From NCBI GenBank assembly GCA_963713355.1, contig CAVQLK010000006.1, positions 124,001-188,000 of the forward strand: 64,000 bases of DNA, written 5' to 3'. The notes below the pieces were generated by a model. That model had not been told where the DNA came from and did no database searches. It saw nothing but the letters and a program-made list of their open reading frames with translations. The translations under genes and the position numbers were made by a program. Of the stretch, positions 9,964 to 17,869 are shown piece by piece. Every line of letters begins with the position of its first letter. Position 1 is the first letter of the stretch. This DNA is from FEN-1219 sp963713355. GTDB lineage: Bacteria > Pseudomonadota > Gammaproteobacteria > Steroidobacterales > Rariloculaceae.

Positions 9964-9985
9964 GGCGCGTGTCCGCGCACGCGCC
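9964..9985 (+). promoter_or_regulatory. Perfect hairpin between aspartase and asparaginase genes
   Basis: GGCGCGTG (9964-9971), six-base loop, CACGCGCC (9978-9985). The 8-bp stem is perfect and very GC-rich but has no T-run after it; it ends 18 bases before the next ATG, just ahead of the AGGAGAAA ribosome site. It could adjust relative expression or mRNA stability within the operon; full termination is unlikely. Confidence 0.4.
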
Positions 9986-10003
9986 TAGCTAGGAGAAACA
10001 CTC

Positions 10004-11074
10004 ATGCGTTTGGTCAATGGACTCTCATCTACTCTAGGCGTGCTGGCTCTCGCCGTTGCGGGGCAAGTCGCCGCACAGCAAGCCAGAAAACCGAACATCG
10101 TGATCCTCGCGACGGGCGGCACGATCGCCGGCGCCGCCGCGAGCGGCACGCAGGCCGGTTACAGCTCGGGCGCCGTGACGATCGACGCGATGTTGAAAGC
10201 GGTTCCGGGCGCCACGGATCTCGCGAACATCAAGGGCGAGCAGATTTCGAATATCGGCTCGCAGGACATGTCGTTCGACATCATGCTGAAGGTCGCGAAG
10301 CGCATCAACGAGCTGCTGCCGTCGCCCGACGTCGACGGCATCGTGATCACGCACGGCACGGACACTCTGGAAGAGACGGCCTTCTTCCTGAATCTCACCG
10401 TGAAGAGCGACGAGCCCGTCGTGTTGGTCGGCTCGATGCGCCCGTCGACGGCCGTGAGCGCCGACGGCCCGCTGAACCTCTATAACGCAATCGGCGTCGC
10501 CGTCGATCCGGCCGCGAAGAGCCGCGGCGTCATGGTCGTCATGAACGACTGGATCCACGCCGCGCACTCGCTGACGAAGACGAGCACGACGGCAGTCCAG
10601 ACGTTCCTGTCGCCGGTGCGCGGCCTCGTCGGGATCGCGAGCTACGGCAACAACGACTGGTACAACCTTCCGGCGTGGCGACATACGACGCGCAGCGAGT
10701 TCGACATCTCGCGCGTGACGACGCTGCCGCGCGTCGACATCGTCTACGCCTACGCGGACATGCCAGCCGATGCGATCAGCTCCGCGGCCGAGCGCGGCGC
10801 GAAAGGCATCGTGATCGCAGGCGTCGGCAACGGCAACATGAATGCGGCGTCGGTACAGGCCGCATCAAAGGTTGCCAAGAGCGGTGTCCCGGTCGTGCGC
10901 AGCTCGCGCGTCGCGACGGGCTCTGTCGGCCGCAACGTGGAGCTCAACGACGACGAGCTCGGCTTCATCGCGTCCGACGAGCTGAATCCGCAGAAGGCGA
11001 GGATCCTGCTGATGCTTGCGTTGCTGCAGCAGCGCACGCCGGATCAGCTGCAACAGCTTTACTACAATTACTGA
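10004..11074 (+). CDS. ansB: Type II L-asparaginase, periplasmic
   Basis: 356 residues with a clear signal peptide (cleavage near VAAQ, residue 24). Both asparaginase signatures are present: ATGGTIAG with the nucleophile Thr near residue 37-40 and HGTDTLEETAFFL at 117-129 (Thr119, Asp120). YYNY closes the protein as in secreted type II enzymes. Reaction: L-asparagine to L-aspartate plus ammonia, outside the inner membrane; some members also act on glutamine. AGGAGAAA precedes the ATG. It lies 52 bases after the exported aspartase and 19 bases before an OprP-like porin, so the four genes 7211-12401 read as one transport-and-degradation operon. Confidence 0.92.
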   Translation: MRLVNGLSSTLGVLALAVAGQVAAQQARKPNIVILATGGTIAGAAASGTQAGYSSGAVTIDAMLKAVPGATDLANIKGEQISNIGSQDMSFDIMLKVAKRINELLPSPDVDGIVITHGTDTLEETAFFLNLTVKSDEPVVLVGSMRPSTAVSADGPLNLYNAIGVAVDPAAKSRGVMVVMNDWIHAAHSLTKTSTTAVQTFLSPVRGLVGIASYGNNDWYNLPAWRHTTRSEFDISRVTTLPRVDIVYAYADMPADAISSAAERGAKGIVIAGVGNGNMNAASVQAASKVAKSGVPVVRSSRVATGSVGRNVELNDDELGFIASDELNPQKARILLMLALLQQRTPDQLQQLYYNY

Positions 11075-11093
11075 TCGGCGCTTCGGCTGCCGC

Positions 11094-12401
11094 ATGGGAC
11101 ATGGCCGTCGGCAGCGAAAGGCTGCACTGGTACTGCTCGGACTGACCGCGGCGCTGTCGGCGCCGCAGGTCGGTCGCGCTCAAGACCCGCCGACGAATTC
11201 CGCGCCCGCTGAAGCCGCGGTCACCGCCCCCATGGAAGCCGGCGAGAGCGAGGCCGACGTGCCCGCGCGCCAGTTCGTAAAGTGGAACGAGTACCAAGGT
11301 CCGTTCTCGACGCTGCGCTTCGGCGGCGGCTTCCTCTACGACTACGCCGCCTACGACCAGGACAGCGCCAGCAACGAGCAGATCGACTTCACGAACGGCA
11401 CGAAGCTGCGCGACTTCCGCTTCCTGCTCAAAGGCCAGTTCCTGAAGATGACGGAGCGCGACGTTACGTGGTCGGCCGGCATCATGTGGGACGAAGCCAA
11501 CGAAGAATGGGTCATGCGCCAAAGCGGCGTCATGGTCGAGTTGCCGAAGCTCTCGAGCAGCGTGTTCATCGGCCGCTCCAAGGAAGGCTTCTCGATGAAC
11601 AAAGTCATGGTCGGCTACCATGGCTGGACGCACGAACGCGCGCCCGTCAGTGACGCGATGATTCCGATTCTCGCGGACGGAGTGAAATGGCTCGGATATT
11701 TGCCGAAGAGCGGGCTGGGCTGGACCGTTGGGTGGTACGGCGATTCGTATTCGAGCGAGCAGGGGTTCTCGACGTACGAGCACCAGCAAGTCGCGCGCGT
11801 GTCGTGGTTGCCGATACGCTCGGATCTCGCGCACACGGTGCTGCATCTCGGCGTGAGCCTGCGTGACGGCAAGCCCGAGGACCGCAAGCTGCGGTTGCGC
11901 GCGCGCCCCGAGTCGTTTCAAGCACCTTACGTCGTGGATACGGGCGTCTTCGACGCTCAGGGCAGTTTCACGAGCGGCTTGGAAGCCTACTATCGTGCGG
12001 GTCCTCTGTTGATCGGCGGCGAGTTTTTTCTTCAGGATGTCGACTCCGAGTCGACGGGCGACCCGAGTTTCAACGGTGGCGAGGTGGTCGTGACCTGGAA
12101 CGTCACCGGCGAGACGCGGCCGTACAAGCCGGCCGGCGGGTATTTCCTGGCGGTCTCGCCGGCGCGACCCGTGGGCCAGGGTGGGCCCGGCGCGATCGAG
12201 CTCGTCTTGCGCTACTCGGACGTGGACCTCGACGCCGGGACGCTGCGCGGCGGCCGCTTCCGCCGGGTCACGCCGATGGTCAACTGGCACATGACGGACA
12301 ACATTCGCCTCGAGTTCGCGTACGGTTACGGCAAGCTCGATCGCTTCGACGTGACCGGCACGACGCGATTCTTCAACATGCGGATGCAGCTCTCGCTGTG
12401 A
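11094..12401 (+). CDS. OprP/OprO-like outer-membrane porin
   Basis: About 435 residues from ATG 11094, chosen because it starts just after the asparaginase stop and gives a basic N-terminus plus a hydrophobic stretch (AALVLLGLTAALSAPQ) ending at GRAQ. The barrel shows LRFGGGFLYDYAAYDQD, LRDFRFLLKGQF, RQSGVMVELPKLSSSVFIGRSKEGFSM and the C-terminal FFNMRMQLSL, matching the phosphate-selective porin O/P family. Family members pass anions such as phosphate or pyrophosphate; in this context an anionic amino acid or dicarboxylate is an equally good guess. Last gene of the asparagine/aspartate cluster; the convergent rhodanese gene ends 30 bases further on. Confidence 0.8.
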   Translation: MGHGRRQRKAALVLLGLTAALSAPQVGRAQDPPTNSAPAEAAVTAPMEAGESEADVPARQFVKWNEYQGPFSTLRFGGGFLYDYAAYDQDSASNEQIDFTNGTKLRDFRFLLKGQFLKMTERDVTWSAGIMWDEANEEWVMRQSGVMVELPKLSSSVFIGRSKEGFSMNKVMVGYHGWTHERAPVSDAMIPILADGVKWLGYLPKSGLGWTVGWYGDSYSSEQGFSTYEHQQVARVSWLPIRSDLAHTVLHLGVSLRDGKPEDRKLRLRARPESFQAPYVVDTGVFDAQGSFTSGLEAYYRAGPLLIGGEFFLQDVDSESTGDPSFNGGEVVVTWNVTGETRPYKPAGGYFLAVSPARPVGQGGPGAIELVLRYSDVDLDAGTLRGGRFRRVTPMVNWHMTDNIRLEFAYGYGKLDRFDVTGTTRFFNMRMQLSL

Positions 12402-12430
12402 CTTGGGTCCTGCGTCGAGACTGCGCTCGG

Positions 12431-12955
12431 CTACGTCGCGGGCCGTCGGTTCCAGGGCATCGCCTGCAACAGCCGAGCGAGTCCGCAAAAGCCCGTGGCC
12501 CCCGCGAAGATGAGGCCGACACCGACGAAACCTGGCAGCACATAGAACCACGGCGACACTAGCGCACCCAAGGCGACGCCAAGCACGACGGCGCCGCCGG
12601 CTGCGATCTGCACCTGACGGATGAGCTCCAGGGGTTGCGACGAGTCGGCTTTAACCGGCAGCCCGGCGCGTCTCCAAGCTTCGAGGCCTCCCTCCAGGAT
12701 GTAGGCCTCGCATTGCACGGCTGCTGCCAAACGAGCGGCGTGGCTCATCGTTCGATTGCCCGATTTGCAATGAAATACGACTTGCGATGCGGATCCGGTC
12801 TCGAGCTTGCCCGGTTTGAGCGAGGAGACGGGCCGCAGTTGCGCTTGCGGAATGTACTCGCGCGCGTGCTCATCCTGCTCGCGGATATCGATCAACACCG
12901 CACCGTTGTCGATGAGCTGCTTTGCTTGCTGAGGGGAAATTGAGCATAACGACAT
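12431..12955 (-). CDS. Rhodanese-domain membrane protein (YgaP-like)
   Basis: 174 residues. Rhodanese domain at residues 5-107 with the active-site loop HCKSGNRT (Cys63), followed by two hydrophobic segments (about 115-135 and 137-158) of the DUF2892 type. E. coli YgaP has this architecture: a membrane-anchored cytoplasmic rhodanese that accepts sulfane sulfur. AGGAGA precedes the ATG at 12955. It lies 12 bases after the ArsR-type regulator and is probably cotranscribed with it, both divergent from the persulfide-dioxygenase-type gene. This supports a role in sulfide/persulfide handling. Confidence 0.85.
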   Translation of the reverse strand: MSLCSISPQQAKQLIDNGAVLIDIREQDEHAREYIPQAQLRPVSSLKPGKLETGSASQVVFHCKSGNRTMSHAARLAAAVQCEAYILEGGLEAWRRAGLPVKADSSQPLELIRQVQIAAGGAVVLGVALGALVSPWFYVLPGFVGVGLIFAGATGFCGLARLLQAMPWNRRPAT

Positions 12956-12967
12956 GGTCTTCTCCTA

Positions 12968-13276
12968 TCAACAATAAATATCTTTGAGCAGCGCCACGAT
13001 TCTGCCGAGGTTCGGATCCGCTACGCGGTACAGCACGGTCTGCGCATCGCGCCGGCTCTCCAGCAAACCTTCTTCTTTCATGCGGGCGAGGTGCTGCGAT
13101 GCGGCAGAGGGGCTCAATTCGACTGCTTCGGCAAGCTCGCCGGCGCTGCACTCCTCGCCGCTAATGAGCGTGCACAGAATGAGAAGCCGCCGTTCGTTAC
13201 CGAGCGACCGCAATAGCGTTGCCACTTGATCTGCGCTCGCCTTCATCTTCGCCAGATCGCGCTTGCTGAGAGCCAT
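12968..13276 (-). CDS. bigR: ArsR-family regulator, BigR/YgaV-like persulfide sensor
   Basis: 102 residues, winged helix with the recognition segment LSPSAASQHLARMKEEGLL. There are no metal-binding Cys pairs of SmtB type, but Cys35 in helix 2 and Cys102, the last residue, lie in positions like the two cysteines of BigR/SqrR that form a polysulfide bridge; Cys43 is a further thiol. Perfect GGAGGAGC ribosome site before ATG 13276. Known relatives repress a divergent hydrolase operon until sulfane sulfur appears. The palindrome at 13305-13322 in the shared intergenic region is the obvious binding site. Confidence 0.85.
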   Translation of the reverse strand: MALSKRDLAKMKASADQVATLLRSLGNERRLLILCTLISGEECSAGELAEAVELSPSAASQHLARMKEEGLLESRRDAQTVLYRVADPNLGRIVALLKDIYC

Positions 13277-13294
13277 AGCTCCTCCGTGTTTTAG

Positions 13295-13323
13295 TTGACG
13301 CTTAATTTAGCATCGTCTAAACT
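13295..13323 (+). promoter_or_regulatory. Divergent-region promoter with BigR-type operator
   Basis: TTGACG (13295-13300), a 17-base spacer and TAAACT (13318-13323) form a good sigma-70 promoter toward the hydrolase gene. The inverted repeat TTTAG-N6-CTAAA (13306-13321; 7-bp arms with one mismatch if extended) covers the spacer end and the -10. An extra TTTTAG half-site lies at 13289-13294. AT-rich TTTAG/CTAAA arms resemble the described BigR box; repression by blocking the -10 is inferred. Confidence 0.7.
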
Positions 13324-13350
13324 ACATGTCAACGATCAAGAGGTCTTTTC

Positions 13351-14250
13351 ATGAAACCGACGATTCGAGCATTTTTCGACGAGCCGACCAACACGGTGAC
13401 CTATCTGGTTGCCGACCCGGCGACGAAACGAGCGGCGGTCATCGACCCGGTGCTGGACTACGATCATCGGTCGGGCAAGGTCGATGTTGCGTCCGCGAAT
13501 GCGGTCCTACGGACGGCTGCGGAGGAGGGTTTGACCATCACCTGGATCCTGGAGACCCACGCACACGCGGATCATTTGACGGCCGCGCCCTACCTGAAGC
13601 AAAAAACCGGTGCGCGCACGGGTGTCGGAGAGCATATTCGCGACGTCCAGCGCATCTTCCGGCCTGTGTTCAATCTGAACGATGTGACCGGTGATGGCAG
13701 CGAGTTCGACCAGCTGTTTGGCGACGGCGAGCGCTTCAACATTGGTTCGCTCGAAGTTGAGGTGCTGCACACGCCGGGACATACGCCGGCCTGCGTGTCG
13801 TATCGCATCGGCGATGCGGTGTTCGTCGGGGATACCCTGTTCATGCCCGACTACGGGACGGCCCGCGCAGACTTTCCCGGTGGTGACGCCGCGACGCTCT
13901 ACCGCTCGATTCAAAAGTTGTTGTCGTTGCCGGCCCCGACGCGCCTCTTCCTGTGCCATGACTACAAAGGCCCGGGGCGCGATCAGTTCGAGTGGGAGAC
14001 GACGGTTCGAGAGCAGCGCGAGCGCAACGTGCACATCGGTGGATCGGTCAGCGAGGAGGAGTTCGTCACCATGCGCCGCAAGCGAGACGCGACATTGCCG
14101 GCGCCGACGCTGTTGCTTCCGGCGATTCAAGTGAACGTTCGCGCCGGCCGTTTGCCTGCGGCCGAGTCGAATGGAGCTCGCTTTTTGAAGATTCCCTTGC
14201 GTTTGCCTTTAGCGGTGTGGCAAGACGAACCTGCTGAAGCGGTGGGCTGA
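13351..14250 (+). CDS. blh: Persulfide dioxygenase-type MBL-fold protein (Blh/ETHE1-like)
   Basis: 299 residues. Metal motif THAHADHLTA with His70, His72, Asp74 and His75; later ligands in HTPGHTPAC (about 145), FVGDTLF and LCHDY. This is the ETHE1/Blh pattern, in which one iron oxidises glutathione persulfide to sulfite. The C-terminal 60 residues (LPAPTLLLPAIQVNVRAG...) are the extension typical of bacterial Blh. First gene of a unit with the TauE exporter (2-base gap), under the palindromic operator upstream. It would make sulfite that the next protein could export. Confidence 0.85.
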   Translation: MKPTIRAFFDEPTNTVTYLVADPATKRAAVIDPVLDYDHRSGKVDVASANAVLRTAAEEGLTITWILETHAHADHLTAAPYLKQKTGARTGVGEHIRDVQRIFRPVFNLNDVTGDGSEFDQLFGDGERFNIGSLEVEVLHTPGHTPACVSYRIGDAVFVGDTLFMPDYGTARADFPGGDAATLYRSIQKLLSLPAPTRLFLCHDYKGPGRDQFEWETTVREQRERNVHIGGSVSEEEFVTMRRKRDATLPAPTLLLPAIQVNVRAGRLPAAESNGARFLKIPLRLPLAVWQDEPAEAVG

Positions 14251-14252
14251 TC

Positions 14253-15074
14253 ATGCTAATCGTGCTATTCGGTATGGTGACGGGGCTCGCGCTCGGGTTG
14301 ACCGGCGGCGGAGGGTCGATCTTCGCAATGCCTCTGCTGCTGCACGGTGCGGGTAGCAGTGTTGCCCAAGCCGTCGCCGTTTCGTCGTTGGCGGTGGGGG
14401 CTGCCTCGTTGGTCGGTGCCGTCAGAGGACTGCGGGCCGGGCTCGTCGACGTCCGCAGCGGGGCGATGTTCGCGGTCACGGGCGTGATTGCCGCGCCGTT
14501 CGGCGTGTATCTCGGTCACTTGCTGGCGGATTCGACTCGCGTGCTCGCATTCGGCGCGCTGTTGCTCGTGATCGGTCCGCTGATGTGGCGCAAGGCGCGC
14601 GCGCCGGAATCGCGCACGGTCCGTGCGGAGATCGTGCGCGGCTCGCCCGATGAACCCGGAGCCGCGTGCCGCTATTCGCCGGAAGGCAGGCTGCACATCA
14701 CGGCCCCTTGCGCGATGGTGCTGCTTGCGAGCGGTCTTCTGACGGGCGTGCTGTCGGGCGTGTTCGGCGTCGGCGGCGGGTTTCTGATCGTGCCAACACT
14801 CCGCGCAGCGACTGGGATCTCCATGCACCGTGCGCTCGGAACGTCACTGCTCGTGATCGTGCTGATCAGCGGCAGTACGGCGATTGCATCGTGGAGCGGT
14901 GTACCGATGGAGCCACAGCTCACGACCAAGTTCGTGATCGGCAGCATCGCGGGTCTGATCGCCGGCACGCTCGTCGTCAAGCGGTTGGCCGGCCCAACGC
15001 TACAACGGACGTTCGCCGTGCTCGTCGTCGCGATGGGGCTCGCCTTGATCTCGCAGTCGTTCGTGCGTCCGTGA
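14253..15074 (+). CDS. TauE/SafE-family sulfite or sulfonate exporter
   Basis: 273 residues with about eight hydrophobic helices and two copies of the family repeat: GLTGGGGSIFAMPLLLH near the N-terminus and SGVFGVGGGFLIVPTL at about residue 172, each followed by a second helix pair. A polar cytoplasmic loop (about 110-145) separates the halves. TauE/SafE proteins move sulfur oxyanions or organosulfur compounds across the inner membrane. Starting 2 bases after the persulfide-dioxygenase-type gene, it most likely exports the sulfite formed there. Confidence 0.85.
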   Translation: MLIVLFGMVTGLALGLTGGGGSIFAMPLLLHGAGSSVAQAVAVSSLAVGAASLVGAVRGLRAGLVDVRSGAMFAVTGVIAAPFGVYLGHLLADSTRVLAFGALLLVIGPLMWRKARAPESRTVRAEIVRGSPDEPGAACRYSPEGRLHITAPCAMVLLASGLLTGVLSGVFGVGGGFLIVPTLRAATGISMHRALGTSLLVIVLISGSTAIASWSGVPMEPQLTTKFVIGSIAGLIAGTLVVKRLAGPTLQRTFAVLVVAMGLALISQSFVRP

Positions 15075-15093
15075 ACGCTTAGAGCAAGCTCCG

Positions 15094-15687
15094 TTATTCG
15101 AGCGGCGGCAACCCGAGATGCTGGCGAATTGCCGGACGGACGCCGTCTACGTTCGCCACGATCAGATCCTGCAACCGCTCGATCGCCTCGTCCCGGTTCG
15201 GGTTCGGCTCATCGAGCCAGACCGCGCCCGAGCTGATCAGCTCGGCGCCGTCGATGCTGATCAGGTAGATGGCCAAATGGACGACGGCGAGGATGTCCTG
15301 CTCGCCAGAAGGGCTGAGCTCGCGAGCAAACGCCCGCATGTTCGCGTACACGCCTGAGGAAACCGAGTCCTTGATGGATTCGAGCGATGCGCCTGGCCCA
15401 ACGGCCGCCGGCCTCACCATGAGAACCGCGCCGACGCCGTTCGTCAGCATGCGCTTGATGAAGTCGCGATCGTCTACGTCGGTGACATCGGGTACGAGAT
15501 CGTAGCTCGGCACTGCGTTGTAGTGGAGCTCGCGCGCCTTGCGGACGAGGCCCTCTTCGAACTCGGCTCTGAGCTCGGGCTGTGCAGCGAGGGTGACCAC
15601 GGCCGATTTGAGCGTGACGAGGTCTTGTGCCTCTGAGCTCAAGCCGAAGCAACATGCGAAGGTGATGACAGTGACGCGCCTGATCAT
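15094..15687 (-). CDS. Exported protein of unknown function, partner of cytochrome gene
   Basis: 197 residues with a signal peptide (residues 1-20, FACCFGLSSEAQ). The mature part is mixed helix, without haem motif or catalytic signature that I recognise; it has an NAVPSYDLVPDV stretch and an acidic C-terminus. It begins 9 bases after the cytochrome c-prime-like gene and so is very likely made with it; a periplasmic partner or assembly protein is possible but not shown. Its 3' end lies 20 bases from the convergent tauE gene. Confidence 0.6.
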   Translation of the reverse strand: MIRRVTVITFACCFGLSSEAQDLVTLKSAVVTLAAQPELRAEFEEGLVRKARELHYNAVPSYDLVPDVTDVDDRDFIKRMLTNGVGAVLMVRPAAVGPGASLESIKDSVSSGVYANMRAFARELSPSGEQDILAVVHLAIYLISIDGAELISSGAVWLDEPNPNRDEAIERLQDLIVANVDGVRPAIRQHLGLPPLE

Positions 15688-15696
15688 GGATTCCCC

Positions 15697-16203
15697 TCAG
15701 TCCTCGTAATGCGGAACATGCAGGAGCCCCTCCGTCGGCGCGTCGGGCTTGAACATCTCGTGGCAGCCGAAGCAGGTGTCGACGATGCCCTCGCCGGCAG
15801 CGTGGAGCGCCCGTTGGTCGGATTTCTCCACGGCAGCGAGCGCTGCCAGCCCGCCATCCGTGAGTTTTCTCGCCCACTCCTGCCAGGCCGGCGTCGCGAC
15901 CCAGCTTTTGTCTTGTTGGCCCGTTCCCGCGACGGAGATCAGGGTTCCGGATGCGACAAGCTGAATGGCGTGCTGCTCGACGGTCTGCCAGTCGTGCCCA
16001 GTCAGCGTCTCCGCGGATGCGGCTTCCCAGATCTCATGAGCCGCGTGATCGACGAGCGCGACCATCAGCGCGTTGATGCTCGTCCTTAGGGGTACGAGAT
16101 TCGCGTCATCTGGCTGAGCGTCGCTCGAGCCACAGAGAGCAGTCACTGCTGTCGCGAGCGCAAAACCAAGACTGCGGACGGTTTTCGACGGTAGCGGATT
16201 CAT
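15697..16203 (-). CDS. Cytochrome c-prime-like c-type cytochrome
   Basis: 168 residues from ATG 16203; the longer reading to 16293 adds an Arg/Ser-rich leader and no better ribosome site. Signal peptide to about residue 29 (SSDAQ). Helical body, then a single haem motif CFGCH about 20 residues from the end, as in cytochrome c-prime. It is a relative of the broken lipoprotein cytochrome at 6558-7035. First of a two-gene unit with the exported protein downstream. Electron transfer with sulfur metabolism or gas binding are the family's options; the neighbours favour the former. Confidence 0.75.
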   Translation of the reverse strand: MNPLPSKTVRSLGFALATAVTALCGSSDAQPDDANLVPLRTSINALMVALVDHAAHEIWEAASAETLTGHDWQTVEQHAIQLVASGTLISVAGTGQQDKSWVATPAWQEWARKLTDGGLAALAAVEKSDQRALHAAGEGIVDTCFGCHEMFKPDAPTEGLLHVPHYED

Positions 16204-16411
16204 TCGGCGCCTCCGATGCGATTCGCGAGCAGAGGACGAGTTTGGCGTGTTTGAATGTAGCACGGTGAGTCGAGATCGACTGCATACGCACACATACGTA
16301 TTCCCCCTGCGTCAGGCGGGGCGACAACATAAAGGCGTGTCTCAGAAAAGACGATCAAGGTTCATCGAGCGCGCGTCATGCACAAGATGTCCGTTCGTTC
16401 AGTCGCCGAGC

Positions 16412-17047
16412 TCACTCGCGCTGCCGAGCTCGCGGGTGTTCGCCCGGAGGCCTAGTCGCCCGCCCGCGGTACGTCAGGATCAGGCGGATCGTCTCTAGAG
16501 TTCCGAGGATGCCGAGGTGGATATAGGCCGCGCTCGGATCGAACGCCGACAGTATCCAGTGCGCGAACGTGAGCGCCGCTGCGAGATAGACGGTCCGATG
16601 CAGCCATTTCCAACCTGCGCGCAGGCGGCGCACGGACGCATCGTTGCTTGTCGCAGCGAGCGCCAGCATCACGAGCAGCGCGATCCAGCCGGTCAGGAGC
16701 GCAAGCTCGGCCGCATCCCCGACGATCGCTGTAAACGTCGCTTGCCGCTCGAGGTAGGCCACTGCGTGTAGCAGAGAGTAGGCGAAAGCCGCGACGCCGA
16801 CGTAGCGGCGGCGCTGCGCCAGCCATCGGACCCAGCCGGCGCTCGGCAACATGAGCTTCAGCGGCGTCACGGCCATCGCGAGCATGAGGAGCCGCACGCC
16901 GAGCTCGCCAGTCGCGTGCAGGTATTCTCCGTAGAAGATGGCGCCGCGCGCGTAACGGTACGTCAGCACGACGCCCGGCAGCGCAAGCCATAGCCACAGG
17001 AACCAAGAGGCGTTGAGCAACCGCACGAGCGGCGTGTTCGCCGGCAT
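16412..17047 (-). CDS. Ferric reductase-like transmembrane protein (MsrQ/YedZ type)
   Basis: 211 residues from ATG 17047; an upstream extension to 17200 is Arg-rich and unlike membrane proteins. Six hydrophobic helices with conserved haem-ligand style histidines: HATGELGV (about 46), YSLLHAVAYL (about 99) and WLHRTVYLAAALTFAHW (about 163-178). Size and order fit MsrQ, the haem-b subunit that feeds electrons to the periplasmic methionine sulfoxide reductase MsrP, or related reductase domains. No msrP lies next to it in this window, so the partner is open. Divergent from the helix-hairpin-helix gene. Confidence 0.7.
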   Translation of the reverse strand: MPANTPLVRLLNASWFLWLWLALPGVVLTYRYARGAIFYGEYLHATGELGVRLLMLAMAVTPLKLMLPSAGWVRWLAQRRRYVGVAAFAYSLLHAVAYLERQATFTAIVGDAAELALLTGWIALLVMLALAATSNDASVRRLRAGWKWLHRTVYLAAALTFAHWILSAFDPSAAYIHLGILGTLETIRLILTYRGRATRPPGEHPRARQRE

Positions 17048-17181
17048 CTCGACACCAAAGACGGTGAGACGAACGATCTTACATGAAGACCGACGACGAG
17101 CGCGCTTGGCGCGACGCTGCGGACGCCGTACGATGGTCAAAGCTTCTGCGTTCTTCGGCCCTCTCGCGAGAAGGAGAAACC

Positions 17182-17805
17182 ATGCGCCTCGGAGCCACAC
17201 TCTTGAGCCTCGTCATTGCGGCCGTGCCGATCTACGCCCAGGTTGGCAAGAACCAGAACGTCATCGATCCGAACCTCGCGGAGCGAGCGACGTTGCGGTC
17301 GCTGCCGCATCTCGGCGACGCGCTTGCGGATTCGATCATCGCCGCTCGGCCGTTTACGTCGGCTACGGCGCTCGATGCCGTCGTTGCGAAGACGCTCGGC
17401 GAAGCGCAGCGCAGCGAGCTCTACGCGCGGCTTTTTCGCCAGATCAATCTCAACACGGCGAGCCGCGAAGAGATCATGTTGATTCCCGGGATGACGAGCC
17501 GGATGGCGCACGAGTTCGAGGAGTACCGGCCCTATACACAGCTCGAGCAGTTTCGCCGGGAGATCGGCAAGTACGTCGACGCGAGCGAAGTCGCGCGGCT
17601 CGAGCAGTACGTATTCGTGCCGCTCGATCTCAACTCGGCCTCGGCCGAAGCGTTGATGACGATTCCAGGTATGACGAGCCGCATGGTCCACGAGTTCGAG
17701 GAGTATCGGCCGTACACGTCGATGGAGCAGTTCCGCCGCGAGATTGGCAAGTACGTAGACGACAAGGAGGTCGCGCGGCTAGAGAGCTATGTGAAGCTCG
17801 AATAG
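17182..17805 (+). CDS. Exported protein with repeated helix-hairpin-helix units (ComEA-like)
   Basis: 207 residues from ATG 17182, preceded by GAAGGAGAAA; a signal peptide ends at IYAQ. Three helix-hairpin-helix modules follow. The second and third are nearly the same: each has N-x-x-SxExxxxIPGMTSRM, HEFEEYRPYT, EQFRREIGKYVD and VARLE, about 58 residues apart, showing recent duplication. HhH modules of this kind occur in ComEA, which binds incoming DNA in the periplasm; other secreted HhH proteins have unknown roles. No competence genes are nearby, so DNA binding is an inference. Confidence 0.7.
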   Translation: MRLGATLLSLVIAAVPIYAQVGKNQNVIDPNLAERATLRSLPHLGDALADSIIAARPFTSATALDAVVAKTLGEAQRSELYARLFRQINLNTASREEIMLIPGMTSRMAHEFEEYRPYTQLEQFRREIGKYVDASEVARLEQYVFVPLDLNSASAEALMTIPGMTSRMVHEFEEYRPYTSMEQFRREIGKYVDDKEVARLESYVKLE

Positions 17806-17869
17806 CGTTGTCGCGTTAGCCGTCGGCAACACCGAGCACCCGAAAAACGATCGAAGAAGGCGACTCGGC

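Noticed and set aside
10965..12551. 528-codon open frame on the minus strand
   Set aside because: It lies opposite an obvious porin gene and has the Arg/Ala-rich composition of a GC-rich shadow frame.
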